Shown: positions 36,037-46,261 of the stretch, piece after piece
Layout: each line of letters begins with the position of its first letter
Position numbering within the stretch: position 1 is the first letter of the stretch
Assembly: GCF_019145435.1 (NCBI RefSeq)
Contig: NZ_JAHSTS010000002.1
Span: 744,001-808,000 of the forward strand
DNA length: 64,000 bases
Direction of reading: 5' to 3'
Source: Pseudomonas ekonensis
Lineage (GTDB): Bacteria; Pseudomonadota; Gammaproteobacteria; Pseudomonadales; Pseudomonadaceae
Notes under the pieces: model-generated
The model's input: the letters and a program-made list of their open reading frames with translations, nothing else
Database searches by the model: none
Told to the model about the DNA's origin: nothing
Position numbers and translations under genes: made by a program

Positions 36037-36411
36037 GGAGAATTCCCGTCGACAAGAGCGGCTGGAACAGGCCGCGTGAACCGGCCAGAGCAAGCCTGTG
36101 ACCACAGGCCGCCGCAAAACATTCACACGCTGGCGGTAAGTTTTTGCACAGCCCTAACGATAGACGGTTCCCTTATACAGGCAGCGGCGCGCTCACCGAC
36201 CATTCAATTGCAATTTTTTTCAGGCGATATGCCCCTGCCCGTCGGCGCGAGGATGGCCGCTGCCCCTCAAGCCTGATAAAATCGCGCGCCTTCGCAGACC
36301 GGCAACAGCCGGGCCACCCGAATGACGCGTGAGGCATCCGCCCCACCGGTTTCGGTGTCCCGCAGAAATCGGTCGTTACCCAGAAATCCCTCCCTTACAA
36401 AGGCCTGGATC

Positions 36412-37470
36412 ATGAGCAAGCAACCCTCCCTGAGCTACAAGGACGCCGGTGTAGACATCGACGCCGGTGAAGCATTGGTCGAACGCATCAAGAGCGTCGC
36501 CAAGCGCACGGCGCGCCCGGAAGTCATGGGAGGCCTGGGCGGCTTCGGCGCCCTCTGCGAAATCCCGGCCGGCTACAAACAGCCTGTGCTGGTGTCCGGC
36601 ACCGACGGCGTCGGCACCAAGCTGCGCCTGGCGCTGAACCTGAACAAGCACGACAGCATCGGCCAGGATCTGGTCGCCATGTGCGTCAACGACCTGGTGG
36701 TGTGCGGCGCCGAGCCGCTGTTCTTCCTCGACTACTACGCCACCGGCAAACTGAACGTCGACGTGGCCGCCACCGTAGTCACCGGCATTGGTGCAGGTTG
36801 CGAACTGGCTGGCTGCTCGCTGGTTGGCGGCGAAACCGCTGAAATGCCTGGCATGTACGAAGGGGAAGACTATGACCTGGCCGGTTTCTGTGTCGGCGTC
36901 GTGGAAAAAGCGGAAATCATCGACGGCTCGAAAGTCGCCACCGGTGACGCCCTGATCGCCCTGCCGTCGTCCGGCCCGCACTCCAACGGCTACTCGCTGA
37001 TCCGCAAGATCATCGAAGTGTCCGGCGCCGACATCGAAACCGTTCAGCTCGACGGCAAACCGCTGACCGACCTGCTGATGGCCCCGACCCGCATCTACGT
37101 CAAGCCGCTGCTCAAGCTGATCAAGGACACCGGCGCCGTCAAGGCCATGGCCCACATCACCGGCGGCGGCCTGCTGGACAACATCCCGCGCGTGCTGCCA
37201 AAAGGCGCCCAGGCCGTGGTCGACGTGGCGAGCTGGACCCGCCCTGCGGTGTTCGACTGGCTGCAAGAGAAAGGCAACGTCGACGAGACCGAAATGCACC
37301 GCGTGCTGAACTGCGGCGTGGGCATGGTGATCTGCGTGGCGCAGGAGCACGTTGAATCGGCCCTGAACGTCCTGCGCGAAGCCGGCGAGCAGCCTTGGGT
37401 CATCGGCCAGATCGCCGCGGCCGCCGAAGGCGCCGCCCAGGTCGAACTGAAGAACCTCAAGGCTCACTGA
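36412..37470 (+). CDS. purM: Phosphoribosylformylglycinamidine cyclo-ligase (AIR synthase)
   Basis: A 352-aa enzyme of purine synthesis, step 5. Motifs are [14 protein letters not shown], the [19 protein letters not shown] region and [11 protein letters not shown]. The ATG at 36412 was chosen for family length; an in-frame ATG at 36322 would add 30 residues. The stop TGA overlaps the purN ATG (TGATG at 37468-37472), so the two are translationally coupled. Confidence 0.97.
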   Translation: MSKQPSLSYKDAGVDIDAGEALVERIKSVAKRTARPEVMGGLGGFGALCEIPAGYKQPVLVSGTDGVGTKLRLALNLNKHDSIGQDLVAMCVNDLVVCGAEPLFFLDYYATGKLNVDVAATVVTGIGAGCELAGCSLVGGETAEMPGMYEGEDYDLAGFCVGVVEKAEIIDGSKVATGDALIALPSSGPHSNGYSLIRKIIEVSGADIETVQLDGKPLTDLLMAPTRIYVKPLLKLIKDTGAVKAMAHITGGGLLDNIPRVLPKGAQAVVDVASWTRPAVFDWLQEKGNVDETEMHRVLNCGVGMVICVAQEHVESALNVLREAGEQPWVIGQIAAAAEGAAQVELKNLKAH

Positions 37471-38120
37471 TGCCGAGCACCTGTGATGTCGTGGTGCTGC
37501 TGTCCGGCACCGGCAGTAACTTGCAGGCCCTGATCGACAGCACGCGGACCGGCGACAGCCCGGTCCGCATCGCTGCGGTGATCTCCAACCGCGCCGACGC
37601 CTACGGCCTGCAACGCGCCAGGGACGCGGGCATCGAAACCCGCTCCCTGGACCACAAGGCCTTCGAAGGCCGCGAAGCCTTCGATGCCGCCCTGATCGAA
37701 CTGATCGACGAATTCAATCCCGGACTCGTGGTGCTGGCCGGCTTCATGCGCATCCTCAGCGCAGGGTTCGTGCGCCACTACCAGGGTCGCCTGCTCAACA
37801 TCCATCCGTCGCTGCTGCCCAAGTACAAGGGGCTGCATACCCATCAGCGCGCGCTGGAGGCCGGCGACGCCGAACACGGCTGCTCCGTGCACTTCGTCAC
37901 CGAGGAACTCGATGGCGGGCCTCTGGTCGTACAGGCAGTGATACCGGTAGAGTTGCACGATTCGCCGCAGAGCCTGGCGCAGCGGGTCCACGTTCAGGAA
38001 CACCTGATCTACCCGATGGCCGTGCGCTGGTTTGCCGAAGGACGGCTGGCCCTTGGCGAACAAGGTGCTTTACTGGATGGCCAGGCACTCGCGGCCACCG
38101 GCCACTTGATTCGAAACTAG
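37470..38120 (+). CDS. purN: Phosphoribosylglycinamide formyltransferase
   Basis: A 216-aa folate-dependent GART of purine step 3. It shows SGTGSNLQALID for phosphate binding, and the catalytic Asn-His-Asp set in LNIHPSLLPKYKGLHTHQRAL and FVTEELDGGPLVVQA. Coupled to purM by a one-base overlap. Confidence 0.97.
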   Translation: MPSTCDVVVLLSGTGSNLQALIDSTRTGDSPVRIAAVISNRADAYGLQRARDAGIETRSLDHKAFEGREAFDAALIELIDEFNPGLVVLAGFMRILSAGFVRHYQGRLLNIHPSLLPKYKGLHTHQRALEAGDAEHGCSVHFVTEELDGGPLVVQAVIPVELHDSPQSLAQRVHVQEHLIYPMAVRWFAEGRLALGEQGALLDGQALAATGHLIRN

Positions 38121-38128
38121 GAGATTTT

Positions 38129-38842
38129 ATGCGTCGCGCCCTGCTCTTCGCTTGCGCTCTGCTCGCCCTGCCTCTGGCACAGGCGGCAGACCTTCAACCG
38201 TTCTCCGCCAGCTACACCGCCGACTGGAAGCAGCTGCCCATGAGCGGCACCGCCGAACGCAGCCTGACCAAGGAAGCCAACGGCGCCTGGAAACTCAGCT
38301 TCAAGGCGTCGATGATGATCGCCAGCCTGTCCGAGGAAAGCACCCTGACCCTGGACAAGGACACGCTGCTGCCGCAGTCCTACCACTTCGAGCGCGGCGG
38401 CCTGGGCAAGGCGAAAAAGGCTGACCTGGACTTCGACTGGGCCAACAAGCTCGTCACCGGCACCGACCGCGGCGACGCGGTGAAGATCCCGCTGAACCGC
38501 GGCATGGTCGACAAGTCGACCTATCAGCTGGCGCTGCAGCATGACGTGGCCGCCGGCAAGAAGACCATGAGCTATCAGGTGGTCGACGGCGGCGAAGTCG
38601 ACACCTACGACTTCCGCGTACTGGGCTCGGAGAAGGTCGAGACCAAGGCCGGCCAGATCGACGCGATCAAGGTCGAACGCGTGCGCGATCCGACGCAGAG
38701 CAAGCGCATCACCGTGCTCTGGTTCGCCAAGGACTGGGATTACCTGCTGGTTCGCCTGCAACAGGTCGAAACCGACGGCAAGGAGTACAACATCATGCTC
38801 CTGGACGGCACCGTCAACGGCAAGACCGTCAAAGGCAGCTGA
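38129..38842 (+). CDS. DUF3108 domain protein, exported
   Basis: A 237-aa protein with a signal peptide (cleavage near PLAQA/AD) and the DUF3108 beta-rich fold. Some members may be periplasmic lipid- or sugar-binding proteins; no function is known. AGGAG is 4 nt before the ATG; a terminator follows. It lies 8 bp after purN, suggesting the same transcript. Confidence 0.87.
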   Translation: MRRALLFACALLALPLAQAADLQPFSASYTADWKQLPMSGTAERSLTKEANGAWKLSFKASMMIASLSEESTLTLDKDTLLPQSYHFERGGLGKAKKADLDFDWANKLVTGTDRGDAVKIPLNRGMVDKSTYQLALQHDVAAGKKTMSYQVVDGGEVDTYDFRVLGSEKVETKAGQIDAIKVERVRDPTQSKRITVLWFAKDWDYLLVRLQQVETDGKEYNIMLLDGTVNGKTVKGS

Positions 38843-38857
38843 TCCGCCGTCACCCCG

Positions 38858-38884
38858 AAAGCCCCGCAAACGCGGGGCTTTTCT
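38858..38884 (+). terminator. Intrinsic terminator after DUF3108 gene
   Basis: GCCCCGC and GCGGGGC (38861-38867, 38872-38878) around AAAC, then TTTTC. Placed between converging genes; the A-run before it would also serve the chemoreceptor gene on the other strand. Confidence 0.9.
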
Positions 38885-38897
38885 TTGCCCGGACGAT

Positions 38898-40523
38898 TCA
38901 CACCGAGAACTTGGCCACCATGTTATTCAGGTCCACCGCCAGCCGCGACAGCTCCTGGCTGGCGGCACTGGTCTGGTTGGCCCCGGCCGAGGTCTGCATC
39001 GCCAGGTCGCGGATGTTCATCAGGTTGCGGTCGACTTCCCGCGCCACCGCCGCCTGCTGCTCCGACGCGCTGGCAATCACCAGATTGCGCTCGTTGATCC
39101 GGGTGAACGCCGAGGCGATCTCCTCCAGCGCGGAGCCGGCGGCCTTGGCCAGCTCCAGGGTCGAACGGGCGCGCAGGTTGCTTTGTTGCATCGAACTGAC
39201 CGCCGCATCCGTGCCCTGCTGAATGCCGCCGATCATCTGCTCGATCTCCTGGGTCGACTGCTGGGTACGATGGGCCAGCGCCCGCACCTCATCCGCCACC
39301 ACCGCAAAGCCGCGCCCGGCATCGCCGGCCCGGGCGGCCTCGATGGCCGCGTTCAGCGCCAGCAGGTTGGTCTGCTCGGCGATCGAGCGGATCACATCCA
39401 GCACCTTGCTGATGCTGTAGACCTGCTGGGCCAGGTCTTCCACCTGAGTCGCATTGGCCGTGACGTCCTCGGCCAGGGACTCGATGGAAGACACCGTCTG
39501 CTGCACCTGCTCGCGGCCGTGCTGGGCAATGCGATCAGACTCCCGCGACGCCTCGGACGTGGCCACGGCGTTGCTGGCCACCTCCTCGACGGCCGCTGTC
39601 ATCTGGTTCACCGCCGTGGCGGCCTGCTCGATCTCCAGGCTCTGCTGATGCAGACCGCGGGTGGCGTCTTCGGTCACGCAGCTCAGTTCTTCCGAGGCCG
39701 ACGCCAACTGACTGGAGGATTCGGAAATGCGCCGGATCGTGTCGCGCAGGCTGTGCTGCATGCTGCGCAGCGCGTGCAGCAGCCGCGCCGGCTCGTCCTT
39801 GCCGGACACATTGATGTCGCCGGTCAGGTCGCCGCCCGCCACCACCTCAGCGACGTTCAGCGATTGCGAAAGCGGCAGCACAATGCTGCGGGTCAGCAGC
39901 AGCGCCAGCGCAACGGTGATCAACGCGGTGATGCCGATCATCACGCCGACCCACACCCGTGAATTGATGAACACCAGCCGCGCCGCCTCGGTGGCGAGGT
40001 TGGCGTTGTGTTTGTTCAGCTCGACCAGCTCTTTGAGGGTGACGGCGATATCGTCCGCCAACGGGCTCATCTGGCCATTGAGGATGGCCGCCGCCTCTTC
40101 TACCTTGTTCTGCGCGGACAGCGCCATCACCTGCGCCTGGAACTCCAGGTACTTGTGCTCGGCGACCTTGAACCGGTCGAACAGCGCCCGCTCCTCCCGC
40201 AAGACGATCAGGGCGTCGTAGCGCTGCTGGGCCTCGCTCAGCACGCCGCGCAGCTCGTTGAGCTTGCTGACGTTCTGCGCCAGCGCCTGCGGGTCGCGGT
40301 TGAGCAGCAAACGCATGGTCAGCGCCCGCAGGCGCAGCATGTCCTGGCTCATCTCGCCGACCGCCATCACGCTGGGCAGCCAATTGTTGTCGACCTCGTC
40401 GGACTGGGCGCGCATGTTCGACATCTGCAGCAGGGCGAACGCCCCGAGCGCAAACACCATCAGCGCCAGCACCCCGAAACCGAGGCCGGCCCGGGGGGCG
40501 ATATTGAGGCTACGGATACTCAT
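38898..40523 (-). CDS. Methyl-accepting chemotaxis protein
   Basis: A 541-aa chemoreceptor. TM1 is at about 12-32 and TM2 at about 190-212, with a periplasmic four-helix-bundle sensor between them. HAMP follows ([17 protein letters not shown]...), then the long cytoplasmic coiled coil with the tip [26 protein letters not shown]. The ligand cannot be told. The start MSIRSLN at 40523 was chosen over the in-frame codon at 40625; AAGGAA precedes it. It lies alone between two terminating units. Confidence 0.95.
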   Translation of the reverse strand: MSIRSLNIAPRAGLGFGVLALMVFALGAFALLQMSNMRAQSDEVDNNWLPSVMAVGEMSQDMLRLRALTMRLLLNRDPQALAQNVSKLNELRGVLSEAQQRYDALIVLREERALFDRFKVAEHKYLEFQAQVMALSAQNKVEEAAAILNGQMSPLADDIAVTLKELVELNKHNANLATEAARLVFINSRVWVGVMIGITALITVALALLLTRSIVLPLSQSLNVAEVVAGGDLTGDINVSGKDEPARLLHALRSMQHSLRDTIRRISESSSQLASASEELSCVTEDATRGLHQQSLEIEQAATAVNQMTAAVEEVASNAVATSEASRESDRIAQHGREQVQQTVSSIESLAEDVTANATQVEDLAQQVYSISKVLDVIRSIAEQTNLLALNAAIEAARAGDAGRGFAVVADEVRALAHRTQQSTQEIEQMIGGIQQGTDAAVSSMQQSNLRARSTLELAKAAGSALEEIASAFTRINERNLVIASASEQQAAVAREVDRNLMNIRDLAMQTSAGANQTSAASQELSRLAVDLNNMVAKFSV

Positions 40524-40579
40524 TGCTCTGGTTCCTTCCAAAAGCGCTGCATCAACCCTGCAGCTGGCTGCTTTAGAAG

Positions 40580-40587
40580 GTATCGGC
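40580..40587 (-). promoter_or_regulatory. Possible FliA (sigma-28) -10 element
   Basis: Minus strand GCCGATAC matches the flagellar sigma-28 -10 consensus GCCGATAA at seven of eight bases, 57 bp before the chemoreceptor ATG. The -35 region (CTTA, spacing about 16) is a poor match to TAAA. Motility-class control is usual for these genes. Confidence 0.4.
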
Positions 40588-40619
40588 CCGGCGGAAATTT
40601 GCGTAAGACGAAAAAGTGA

Positions 40620-40637
40620 TATCAAAAGGCCTTGATA
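40620..40637. promoter_or_regulatory. Inverted repeat upstream of the chemoreceptor gene
   Basis: TATCAA-N6-TTGATA is a perfect 6-bp repeat whose centre holds AAGGCC. It lies about 35 bp upstream of the possible -10 and could be an operator; no regulator is adjacent. Confidence 0.3.
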
Positions 40638-40842
40638 CTTCGAACCCTCGGCATGAACGATTCAGCGATGGTTGCCCGGACTTCAGCTCCGTTCGCCGCA
40701 CGTTCACCATAGGAATGCCCAAACGGCGTCTTCGCCACCTTGCGCGACGCGCAATAAAGTGGAACGCCGACTCAGCACACATGTTCTATACCTGCGAGGT
40801 TCTTTTTGATCGAATGGCTTTCCCACCGCTTGCGAGGTTCCC

Positions 40843-41259
40843 ATGACCGTCACCGTCAATACCGTCTGCGCCGAAGGTTTTCGCCACACCGTCCAGATCG
40901 ATGACCACGAAATGTTCACCGATGCGCCCGCAAGCGTCGGCGGCGAAGGCTCCGCTCCGGAGCCCCACGATTACTTCGACGCCGCCCTCGGCGCCTGCAA
41001 GGCCCTGACCCTGAAGCTGTACGCCAAGAAAAAGGACATTCCGCTGACCGGCGTCGGCGTCGAAGTCAAACGCGACAACAGCCAGGAGCAGAAAGGCAAG
41101 TACGCCCTGCATGTCACCCTCACCCTCAAGGGCGTGCTCACCGATGCCCAGCGCGAGGAACTGCTGCGGGTCGCCGACCGCTGCCCGATCCACAAGCTGA
41201 TGACCACCAGCGAAGTCAGCATCGAAACCCACGCGCCGCAAGGCTTCGACAGCCAATGA
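40843..41259 (+). CDS. OsmC-family peroxidase-like protein
   Basis: A 138-aa protein of the OsmC/Ohr fold. It has one Cys in ALGACKALTLKLYAKK and another in VADRCPIHKLM, the usual reactive pair. OsmC and Ohr reduce organic or other hydroperoxides through these thiols; subclass is uncertain. It is single, with AGG before the start and the pirin gene 60 bp after it. Confidence 0.9.
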   Translation: MTVTVNTVCAEGFRHTVQIDDHEMFTDAPASVGGEGSAPEPHDYFDAALGACKALTLKLYAKKKDIPLTGVGVEVKRDNSQEQKGKYALHVTLTLKGVLTDAQREELLRVADRCPIHKLMTTSEVSIETHAPQGFDSQ

Positions 41260-41319
41260 TCCTCCCGGGTGCGCGGCGGGTTATGCTCTTCGCGTCACCC
41301 GCCCAGCCTGGAACGCACC

Positions 41320-42183
41320 ATGGACAAGCAACCCCTGATCATCCGCCCGCGCGCCGAAGACGTCGAAGGGCAGCCGATCCTGCGCCCGCTGCCGTCGGCC
41401 AAATGCCGCAGCGTCGGGCCTTTCGTGTTTTTCGACCACATGCTCGAGACCGTCTACCCGGCCGGCAAGGGCATGAACATCCGCCAGCATCCGCACATCG
41501 GCCTGTCGACCCTCACCTATTTGTTCGAAGGCCAGATCCGGCACAAGGACAGTCTGGGCTCCGATCAGGTGGTCAGCGCCGGCGACGTCAGCTGGATGAC
41601 CGCCGGCAGCGCCATCGCCCATGTCGAGCGCACGCCTGCGCCGCTGTGGGAGCAAAGCTTCAGGATGCATGGACTGCAGATCTGGCTGGCCTCGCCCAAG
41701 GACCGCGAACAGGGGCCGGGACACTACAGCCACCACCCGGCGGCGACGCTGCCGGTCAGCGACAGCCTGGGTGTGCAGATCCGCATGATCGCAGGCTCAG
41801 GCTTCTGCCTCGAATCGCCGGTGCCGGTGCTGTCGCCGACGCTGTACGCGGAACTGAAGATGCAGACCGCGACCACGCTGTTGATCCCCACCGAACACGA
41901 GGAGCGAGCGGTGTACGTCCTCAGCGGCGATGTGCAGCTCAACGGTGAAACCCTCGAGCCCCATGCGCTGGCGGTGTTGCCGCCCGGCGAGGAAATGAGC
42001 CTGTTCGCCGACAGCGACGCCCATGCCGTGGTGTTCGGCGGCGCACCGCTGGACGGGCCTCGGCGGATCAACTGGAACTTCGTCGCCAGCGACCCGGCGG
42101 CGATCGACGAGGCTCGGCGCAAGTGGGCGGCCGGGGATTGGCCGACGGTGCCGGGGGAAGTCGAACGGATCGAATTGCCGTAG
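41320..42183 (+). CDS. Pirin family protein
   Basis: A 287-aa bicupin with the pirin hallmarks RQHPHIGLSTLTYLFEG (metal-binding His residues) and SWMTAGSAIAHVERTP. Pirins may be quercetinase-like dioxygenases or bind transcription partners. Possible cotranscription with the OsmC gene. The start MDKQPLIIRPRAEDV at 41320 follows a weak ribosome site; an earlier in-frame ATG at 41269 overlaps the preceding stop region. Confidence 0.9.
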   Translation: MDKQPLIIRPRAEDVEGQPILRPLPSAKCRSVGPFVFFDHMLETVYPAGKGMNIRQHPHIGLSTLTYLFEGQIRHKDSLGSDQVVSAGDVSWMTAGSAIAHVERTPAPLWEQSFRMHGLQIWLASPKDREQGPGHYSHHPAATLPVSDSLGVQIRMIAGSGFCLESPVPVLSPTLYAELKMQTATTLLIPTEHEERAVYVLSGDVQLNGETLEPHALAVLPPGEEMSLFADSDAHAVVFGGAPLDGPRRINWNFVASDPAAIDEARRKWAAGDWPTVPGEVERIELP

Positions 42184-42210
42184 GTTTGCGTCGCTTGCGG
42201 ATCCGTCTTC

Positions 42211-42376
42211 GCGGGCAAGCCCGCTCCCACAGTAGCCGGCGCAGCGCACAAAACCGTGGGCGCCAGCCTGCCGGCGATGGTATCAGCGGGAGCGCCGCCG
42301 ACGCGGGACAAGACAGTTGCTCCCGCATCGGATAGGCGTCGTGCACAAATCCTGTGGGAGCGAGCCTGCCCGCGAT
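42211..42376. repeat. Cluster of three REP units
   Basis: GCGGGCAAGCCCGCTCCCAC (42211-42230), GTGGGCGCCAGCCTGCCGGC (42256-42275) and GTGGGAGCGAGCCTGCCCGC (42354-42373). The three differ in arm sequence, so they belong to different subfamilies. They fill the space between the converging pirin and dienelactone hydrolase genes. Confidence 0.85.
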
Positions 42377-42401
42377 GAAGCCCCGGCAGGCTCCGGCCCG
42401 G

Positions 42402-43130
42402 TCAGCCCTTGAACACTTCTTCCAGCAAGTCATGCATCGACTTGAACGCCCGCGCAGCGGTCTTGGCGTCGTACATCATCTTGCCCGGCACATTGGCGTG
42501 CGGGTCGGTGAACGAATGCACCGCGCCGCCATAGCTCAGCAACTGCCAGTCCACGCCTGCCGCGTTCATTTCTTCCTCGAACGCCGGCAACTGCTCCTTC
42601 GGCACCAGCGGGTCGCTAGCCCCGTGCAGCACCAGGACCGAGCCCTTGATGTTGTTCGCGTCCGCCGGGTTCGGCGAATCCAGCGTGCCGTGGAACGACA
42701 CCGCCGCCTTCACCGGCGCGCCGGTGCGGGCCAGGTCCAGTGCGCAGCAACCGCCGAAGCAGAAGCCGAACACCGCCAGCTTCGAAGTCTCCACCGCCGC
42801 TTCGCCCTGCTTCTGCAACTGTTCAAAGGCTGCCTGCAGACGCTTGCGCAGCAAGGCCCGGTCGTTCTTCAGCGGCATCATCGCTGCGCCGGCCTGGTCG
42901 GCGTTCTGCGGACGCACGGCCTGCCCGTAGACGTCGGCGATCAGCACCACATAGCCCTTGGCCGCCACCGACTTGGCGATCTCTTCGGCCCCGGCGCTGA
43001 CGCCCATCCAGTTCGGTGCCATCAACAGGCCCGGACGGGCACCCTTGTGTTCGGCGTCGAACGCCAGCCGGCCTTCATAAGCCTGGCCGTCAATCTGATA
43101 GACCACGGAACGCACAGTGATTTGGCTCAT
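42402..43130 (-). CDS. Dienelactone hydrolase family protein
   Basis: A 242-aa alpha/beta hydrolase. The nucleophile is the Cys in VFGFCFGGCCALDLAR, as in dienelactone hydrolase (G-x-C-x-G-G). It has LVLHGASDPLVP with the acid and AVHSFTDPHANV with the His. True substrate is unknown; no ring-cleavage genes are nearby, so a general ester hydrolase is more likely. The ATG at 43130 was used because the extra upstream 28 residues overlap the htpG terminator. Confidence 0.9.
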   Translation of the reverse strand: MSQITVRSVVYQIDGQAYEGRLAFDAEHKGARPGLLMAPNWMGVSAGAEEIAKSVAAKGYVVLIADVYGQAVRPQNADQAGAAMMPLKNDRALLRKRLQAAFEQLQKQGEAAVETSKLAVFGFCFGGCCALDLARTGAPVKAAVSFHGTLDSPNPADANNIKGSVLVLHGASDPLVPKEQLPAFEEEMNAAGVDWQLLSYGGAVHSFTDPHANVPGKMMYDAKTAARAFKSMHDLLEEVFKG

Positions 43131-43161
43131 TTCTGACTCCTGATGATTAAACGCCGGAAAG

Positions 43162-43186
43162 AAAAAACCCGCCGAAGCGGGTTTAT
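43162..43186 (-). terminator. Intrinsic terminator after htpG
   Basis: On the minus strand AAACCCGC-TTCG-GCGGGTTT is followed by TTTTTTCTTTCC. It lies 12 bp past the htpG stop. Confidence 0.92.
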
Positions 43187-43197
43187 TCAGGTTGGGG

Positions 43198-45099
43198 TCA
43201 AGCCGACAGCTCAACCAGCAGCTTGTTCAGACGGCGCACGTAGGCGGCCGGGTCTTTCAGGCTGTCGCCGGCGGCCAGGGCCGCCTGGTCGAAGAGGATG
43301 TGCGACAGGTCGCCGAAACGCTCCTCGCTGGCCTCGCTGTCGAGCTTCTCGATCAACGGATGGTTCGGGTTGAATTCGAAGATCGGCTTGGAATCCGGCA
43401 CCTTCTGCCCGCTCGCCTCGAGGATCTGGCGCATCTGCAGGCCCAGGTCCTGTTCGCCGATGGCCAGGATCGCCGGCGAATCGGTCAGGCGATGGGATAC
43501 GCGGACTTCGGCCACGGACTCGCCCAAGGCGGTCTTGAGGCGCTCGACCAGGCCTTCCTTCGACTTGGCGACTTCTTCTGCGGCCTTCTTGTCCTCTTCC
43601 GAGTCCAGGTTGCCCAGGTCCAGGTCACCCCGGGCCACGTCGACAAAGCCCTTGCCGTCGAACTCGCTGAGGTAGCTCATCAGCCACTCGTCGATGCGGT
43701 CGGTCAGCAGCAGCACTTCGATGCCTTTCTTGCGGAAGACTTCCAGGTGCGGGCTGTTCTTGACCTGCGCATAGGACTCGCCGGTGAGGTAGTAGATCTT
43801 GTCCTGGCCTTCCTTGGCGCGGGCCAGGTAGTCGGCCAGGCCGACGATCTGCTCGTCGTCGCCGTTGGTCGAAGCGAAGCGCAGCAGGCCGGCGATCTTT
43901 TCCTTGTTGGCGAAGTCTTCGGCCGGGCCTTCCTTCATGACCTGGCCGAAGTTCTTCCAGAAGCCCTTGTATTGCTCAGGCTCGTTCTTCGCCAGCTTCT
44001 CCAGCATGTCCAGCACGCGCTTGGTCAGCGCGGACTTCATCGAGTCGATGATCGGGTCTTTCTGCAGGATTTCCCGCGACACGTTCAGCGACAGGTCGTT
44101 GGAGTCGACCACGCCCTTGATGAAGCGCAGGTACAGCGGCAGGAACGATTCGGCCTGATCCATCACGAACACGCGCTGGACGTACAGCTTCAGGCCCTTC
44201 GGCGCTTCACGCTGGTACAGGTCGAACGGCGCGCGGGCCGGCACGTACAGCAGCGAGCTGTATTCCAGCTTGCCTTCGACCTTGTTGTGGCTCCAGCTCA
44301 GCGGGTTTTCGAAGTCGTGGGCGATGTGCTTGTAGAACTCCTGGTATTCCTCGTCCTTGATCTCGGTACGGGGACGGGTCCACAGGGCGCTCGCGCGGTT
44401 GACGGTTTCCCACTCCAGCGCCGGCTTCTCTTCGCCTTCGGCGGCGGGAGCCTCTTTCGGCACCTCGATCGGCAGCGCGATGTGGTCGGAGTACTTCTTG
44501 ATGATGTTGCGCAGGCGCCAGCCGTCGGCGAACTCGTCTTCACCGGACTTCAGGTGCAGGACGATGCGGGTGCCGCGCTCGGCCTTGTCGAGGGTGGCGA
44601 CTTCGAACTCGCCCTCGCCCTGCGACGACCAGTGCACGCCTTCGCTGGCGGGGGTGCCGGCGCGGCGGCTGTACACGTCGACCTTGTCGGCGACGATGAA
44701 CGCCGAGTAGAAACCGACGCCGAACTGACCGATCAGGTGCGAGTCCTTCTTCTGGTCGCCGGTGAGGTTCTTCATGAAATCGGCGGTGCCCGACTTGGCG
44801 ATGGTGCCCAGGTGGGTGATCACGTCGTCGCGGTTCATGCCGATGCCGTTGTCTTCGAGGGTGACGGTCTTGGCGTCCTTGTCGAAGCTCACGCGGATTT
44901 TCAGGTCGGCGCCGCCTTCGAGCAGCTCAGGCTTGGCCAGCGCTTCGAAGCGCAGCTTGTCCACGGCGTCGGAGGCGTTCGAGATCAATTCGCGCAGGAA
45001 GATTTCCTTGTTGGAATACAGCGAATGGATCATGAGGTGCAGCAGCTGCTTTACCTCGGTCTGGAAGCCCAGGGTTTCCTTTTGAGTTTCCACACTCAT
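43198..45099 (-). CDS. htpG: Chaperone HtpG (Hsp90)
   Basis: A 633-aa Hsp90. The N-terminal GHKL ATPase has [24 protein letters not shown] and [11 protein letters not shown]; middle and C-terminal dimer domains are complete, and there is no MEEVD tail. The ATG at 45099 ([12 protein letters not shown]) was chosen over an in-frame codon at 45126. A sigma-32-type promoter lies upstream within the end of the thioesterase gene. Confidence 0.97.
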   Translation of the reverse strand: MSVETQKETLGFQTEVKQLLHLMIHSLYSNKEIFLRELISNASDAVDKLRFEALAKPELLEGGADLKIRVSFDKDAKTVTLEDNGIGMNRDDVITHLGTIAKSGTADFMKNLTGDQKKDSHLIGQFGVGFYSAFIVADKVDVYSRRAGTPASEGVHWSSQGEGEFEVATLDKAERGTRIVLHLKSGEDEFADGWRLRNIIKKYSDHIALPIEVPKEAPAAEGEEKPALEWETVNRASALWTRPRTEIKDEEYQEFYKHIAHDFENPLSWSHNKVEGKLEYSSLLYVPARAPFDLYQREAPKGLKLYVQRVFVMDQAESFLPLYLRFIKGVVDSNDLSLNVSREILQKDPIIDSMKSALTKRVLDMLEKLAKNEPEQYKGFWKNFGQVMKEGPAEDFANKEKIAGLLRFASTNGDDEQIVGLADYLARAKEGQDKIYYLTGESYAQVKNSPHLEVFRKKGIEVLLLTDRIDEWLMSYLSEFDGKGFVDVARGDLDLGNLDSEEDKKAAEEVAKSKEGLVERLKTALGESVAEVRVSHRLTDSPAILAIGEQDLGLQMRQILEASGQKVPDSKPIFEFNPNHPLIEKLDSEASEERFGDLSHILFDQAALAAGDSLKDPAAYVRRLNKLLVELSA

Positions 45100-45167
45100 G
45101 GTCATCAAACTCCAATCAGATGGCATTGGCCGCGACCTTGCCGGTCGGCGGCGGGTTGTTCTCTGAG

Positions 45168-45193
45168 TTGGGGACGCGTGTCAGGATTTCAAG
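45168..45193 (-). promoter_or_regulatory. Sigma-32 (RpoH) heat-shock promoter of htpG
   Basis: Minus strand CTTGAAA (45193-45187), 13-bp spacer, CCCCAA (45173-45168). Both boxes match the RpoH consensus (CTTGAAA and CCCCAT) except the last base, with usual spacing. The -35 box overlaps the last codons of the thioesterase gene (stop at 45181). The start of htpG is about 60 bp downstream. Confidence 0.8.
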
Positions 45194-45630
45194 GGGTCAT
45201 CGATCTTGAAGTGCGCGCGGGCCGTGGCGATCGGTTCGCCTTCGGTGGTCTGCCAGGCCGTGACGGCCACGTTCGCCACCCGCCGGCCCTGGCGGCAGAC
45301 CTGACATTTGGCCCAGGTGTCGCGAAACTGCCCGGCGCGCAGATAGTCGAGGGAGAAATCGATGATCTTCGGCACACCGGGCGCCCCGGTGAAAATCAGC
45401 AGGTGCAGGGCGGCGGCCAGCTCCATGAACCCGGCGATCACCCCGCCATGGATCGCCGGCAACAGTGGGTTGCCGATGTTGTCCTTGTTGGCCGGCAGCC
45501 GGAACAGCAGTTCGTCGCCGACCCGGGAACATTCGACGCCGATCAGCCCGGCATACGGGATCAGCTTCAGCAGGGGCGCGTAGTCGCCCTGCGCGTGGGC
45601 CTGCTCCAGTCGCCGCTTGAGGTCGCTCAT
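45181..45630 (-). CDS. Hot-dog fold thioesterase, PaaI type (downstream copy)
   Basis: A 149-aa hot-dog protein with NPLLPAIHGGVIAGFMELAAALHLL, the HGG core of PaaI/YigI-like thioesterases, and FSLDYLRAGQ. It hydrolyses acyl-CoA of an unknown kind. It overlaps the next thioesterase gene by ATGA (45627-45630), so the two are a coupled pair and may form a heteromer. The htpG promoter lies in its 3' end. Confidence 0.88.
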   Translation of the reverse strand: MSDLKRRLEQAHAQGDYAPLLKLIPYAGLIGVECSRVGDELLFRLPANKDNIGNPLLPAIHGGVIAGFMELAAALHLLIFTGAPGVPKIIDFSLDYLRAGQFRDTWAKCQVCRQGRRVANVAVTAWQTTEGEPIATARAHFKIDDPLKS

Positions 45631-46103
45631 TGCCCCTCCCCCTTGATCTTGCCGCCGAAGCCCTGGGTGCCCTTGAGTCCCTTGCCCATGCGCATGAAGG
45701 TGCCGACGACGTGGGCGATCGGCTGTTCCGGGTCGTCCTGGTAGGCGAAGCCACGGGCGAAGATCACGTCCGTGGTGACCCGGTAGCATTGCGCAAAGCC
45801 ATAGACATCCTTGTGCGGCTGCGCGGCGTGCATGTAGTCGATCCGCAGGTCGAGGGTCGGGCACACCTCGAATTCCGGCAGCACGCACAGCGTGGCCATG
45901 CCGCACGCGGTATCCATCAGCGACGTCAGGGCGCCGCCATGGATGACGCCGGTCTGCGGGTTGCCGACGATGCTTGCGCTGTACGGCAAGACCACCGTCA
46001 GGCCTTCGCTGTCGGCGCTGTGCACGCGCAGCCCCAACACCTGACAGTGGCGCAGGGCCGAGAGAAATCTTGTCGCTCGCTCGAAAACGGGGTTTTCGCC
46101 CAT
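45627..46103 (-). CDS. Hot-dog fold thioesterase, PaaI type (upstream copy)
   Basis: A 158-aa PaaI-like thioesterase with GNPQTGVIHGGALTSLMDTACGMAT, whose HGG-N-D residues form the active site. It is the first of a coupled pair with the gene that overlaps its stop. Substrate unknown. The pair is most alike in the HGGxxxxxxE/D core but different elsewhere, so the duplication is old. Confidence 0.88.
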   Translation of the reverse strand: MGENPVFERATRFLSALRHCQVLGLRVHSADSEGLTVVLPYSASIVGNPQTGVIHGGALTSLMDTACGMATLCVLPEFEVCPTLDLRIDYMHAAQPHKDVYGFAQCYRVTTDVIFARGFAYQDDPEQPIAHVVGTFMRMGKGLKGTQGFGGKIKGEGQ

Positions 46104-46261
46104 GGGATAAATGCTCTCGTCAGTGCCTGTCGCCAGTATTGGAAAGAACAGGAAAAGTTCCTTCTCATAACAAACTTATATATCTATGGAAAATGAGGAA
46201 CTTAACCTCGGGCAGTGCGTTCTTAAGGCCAGTAGTTCTTTTCCACCAGGAGAAACACCCC

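Larger units (their letters stand above)
40524..40842. other. 319-bp gap between the chemoreceptor and OsmC genes
   Basis: No coding sequence is seen. It holds the FliA-like -10 candidate and the TATCAA-N6-TTGATA repeat at its left end. The remainder shows no strong promoter or fold I can support. Confidence 0.5.
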
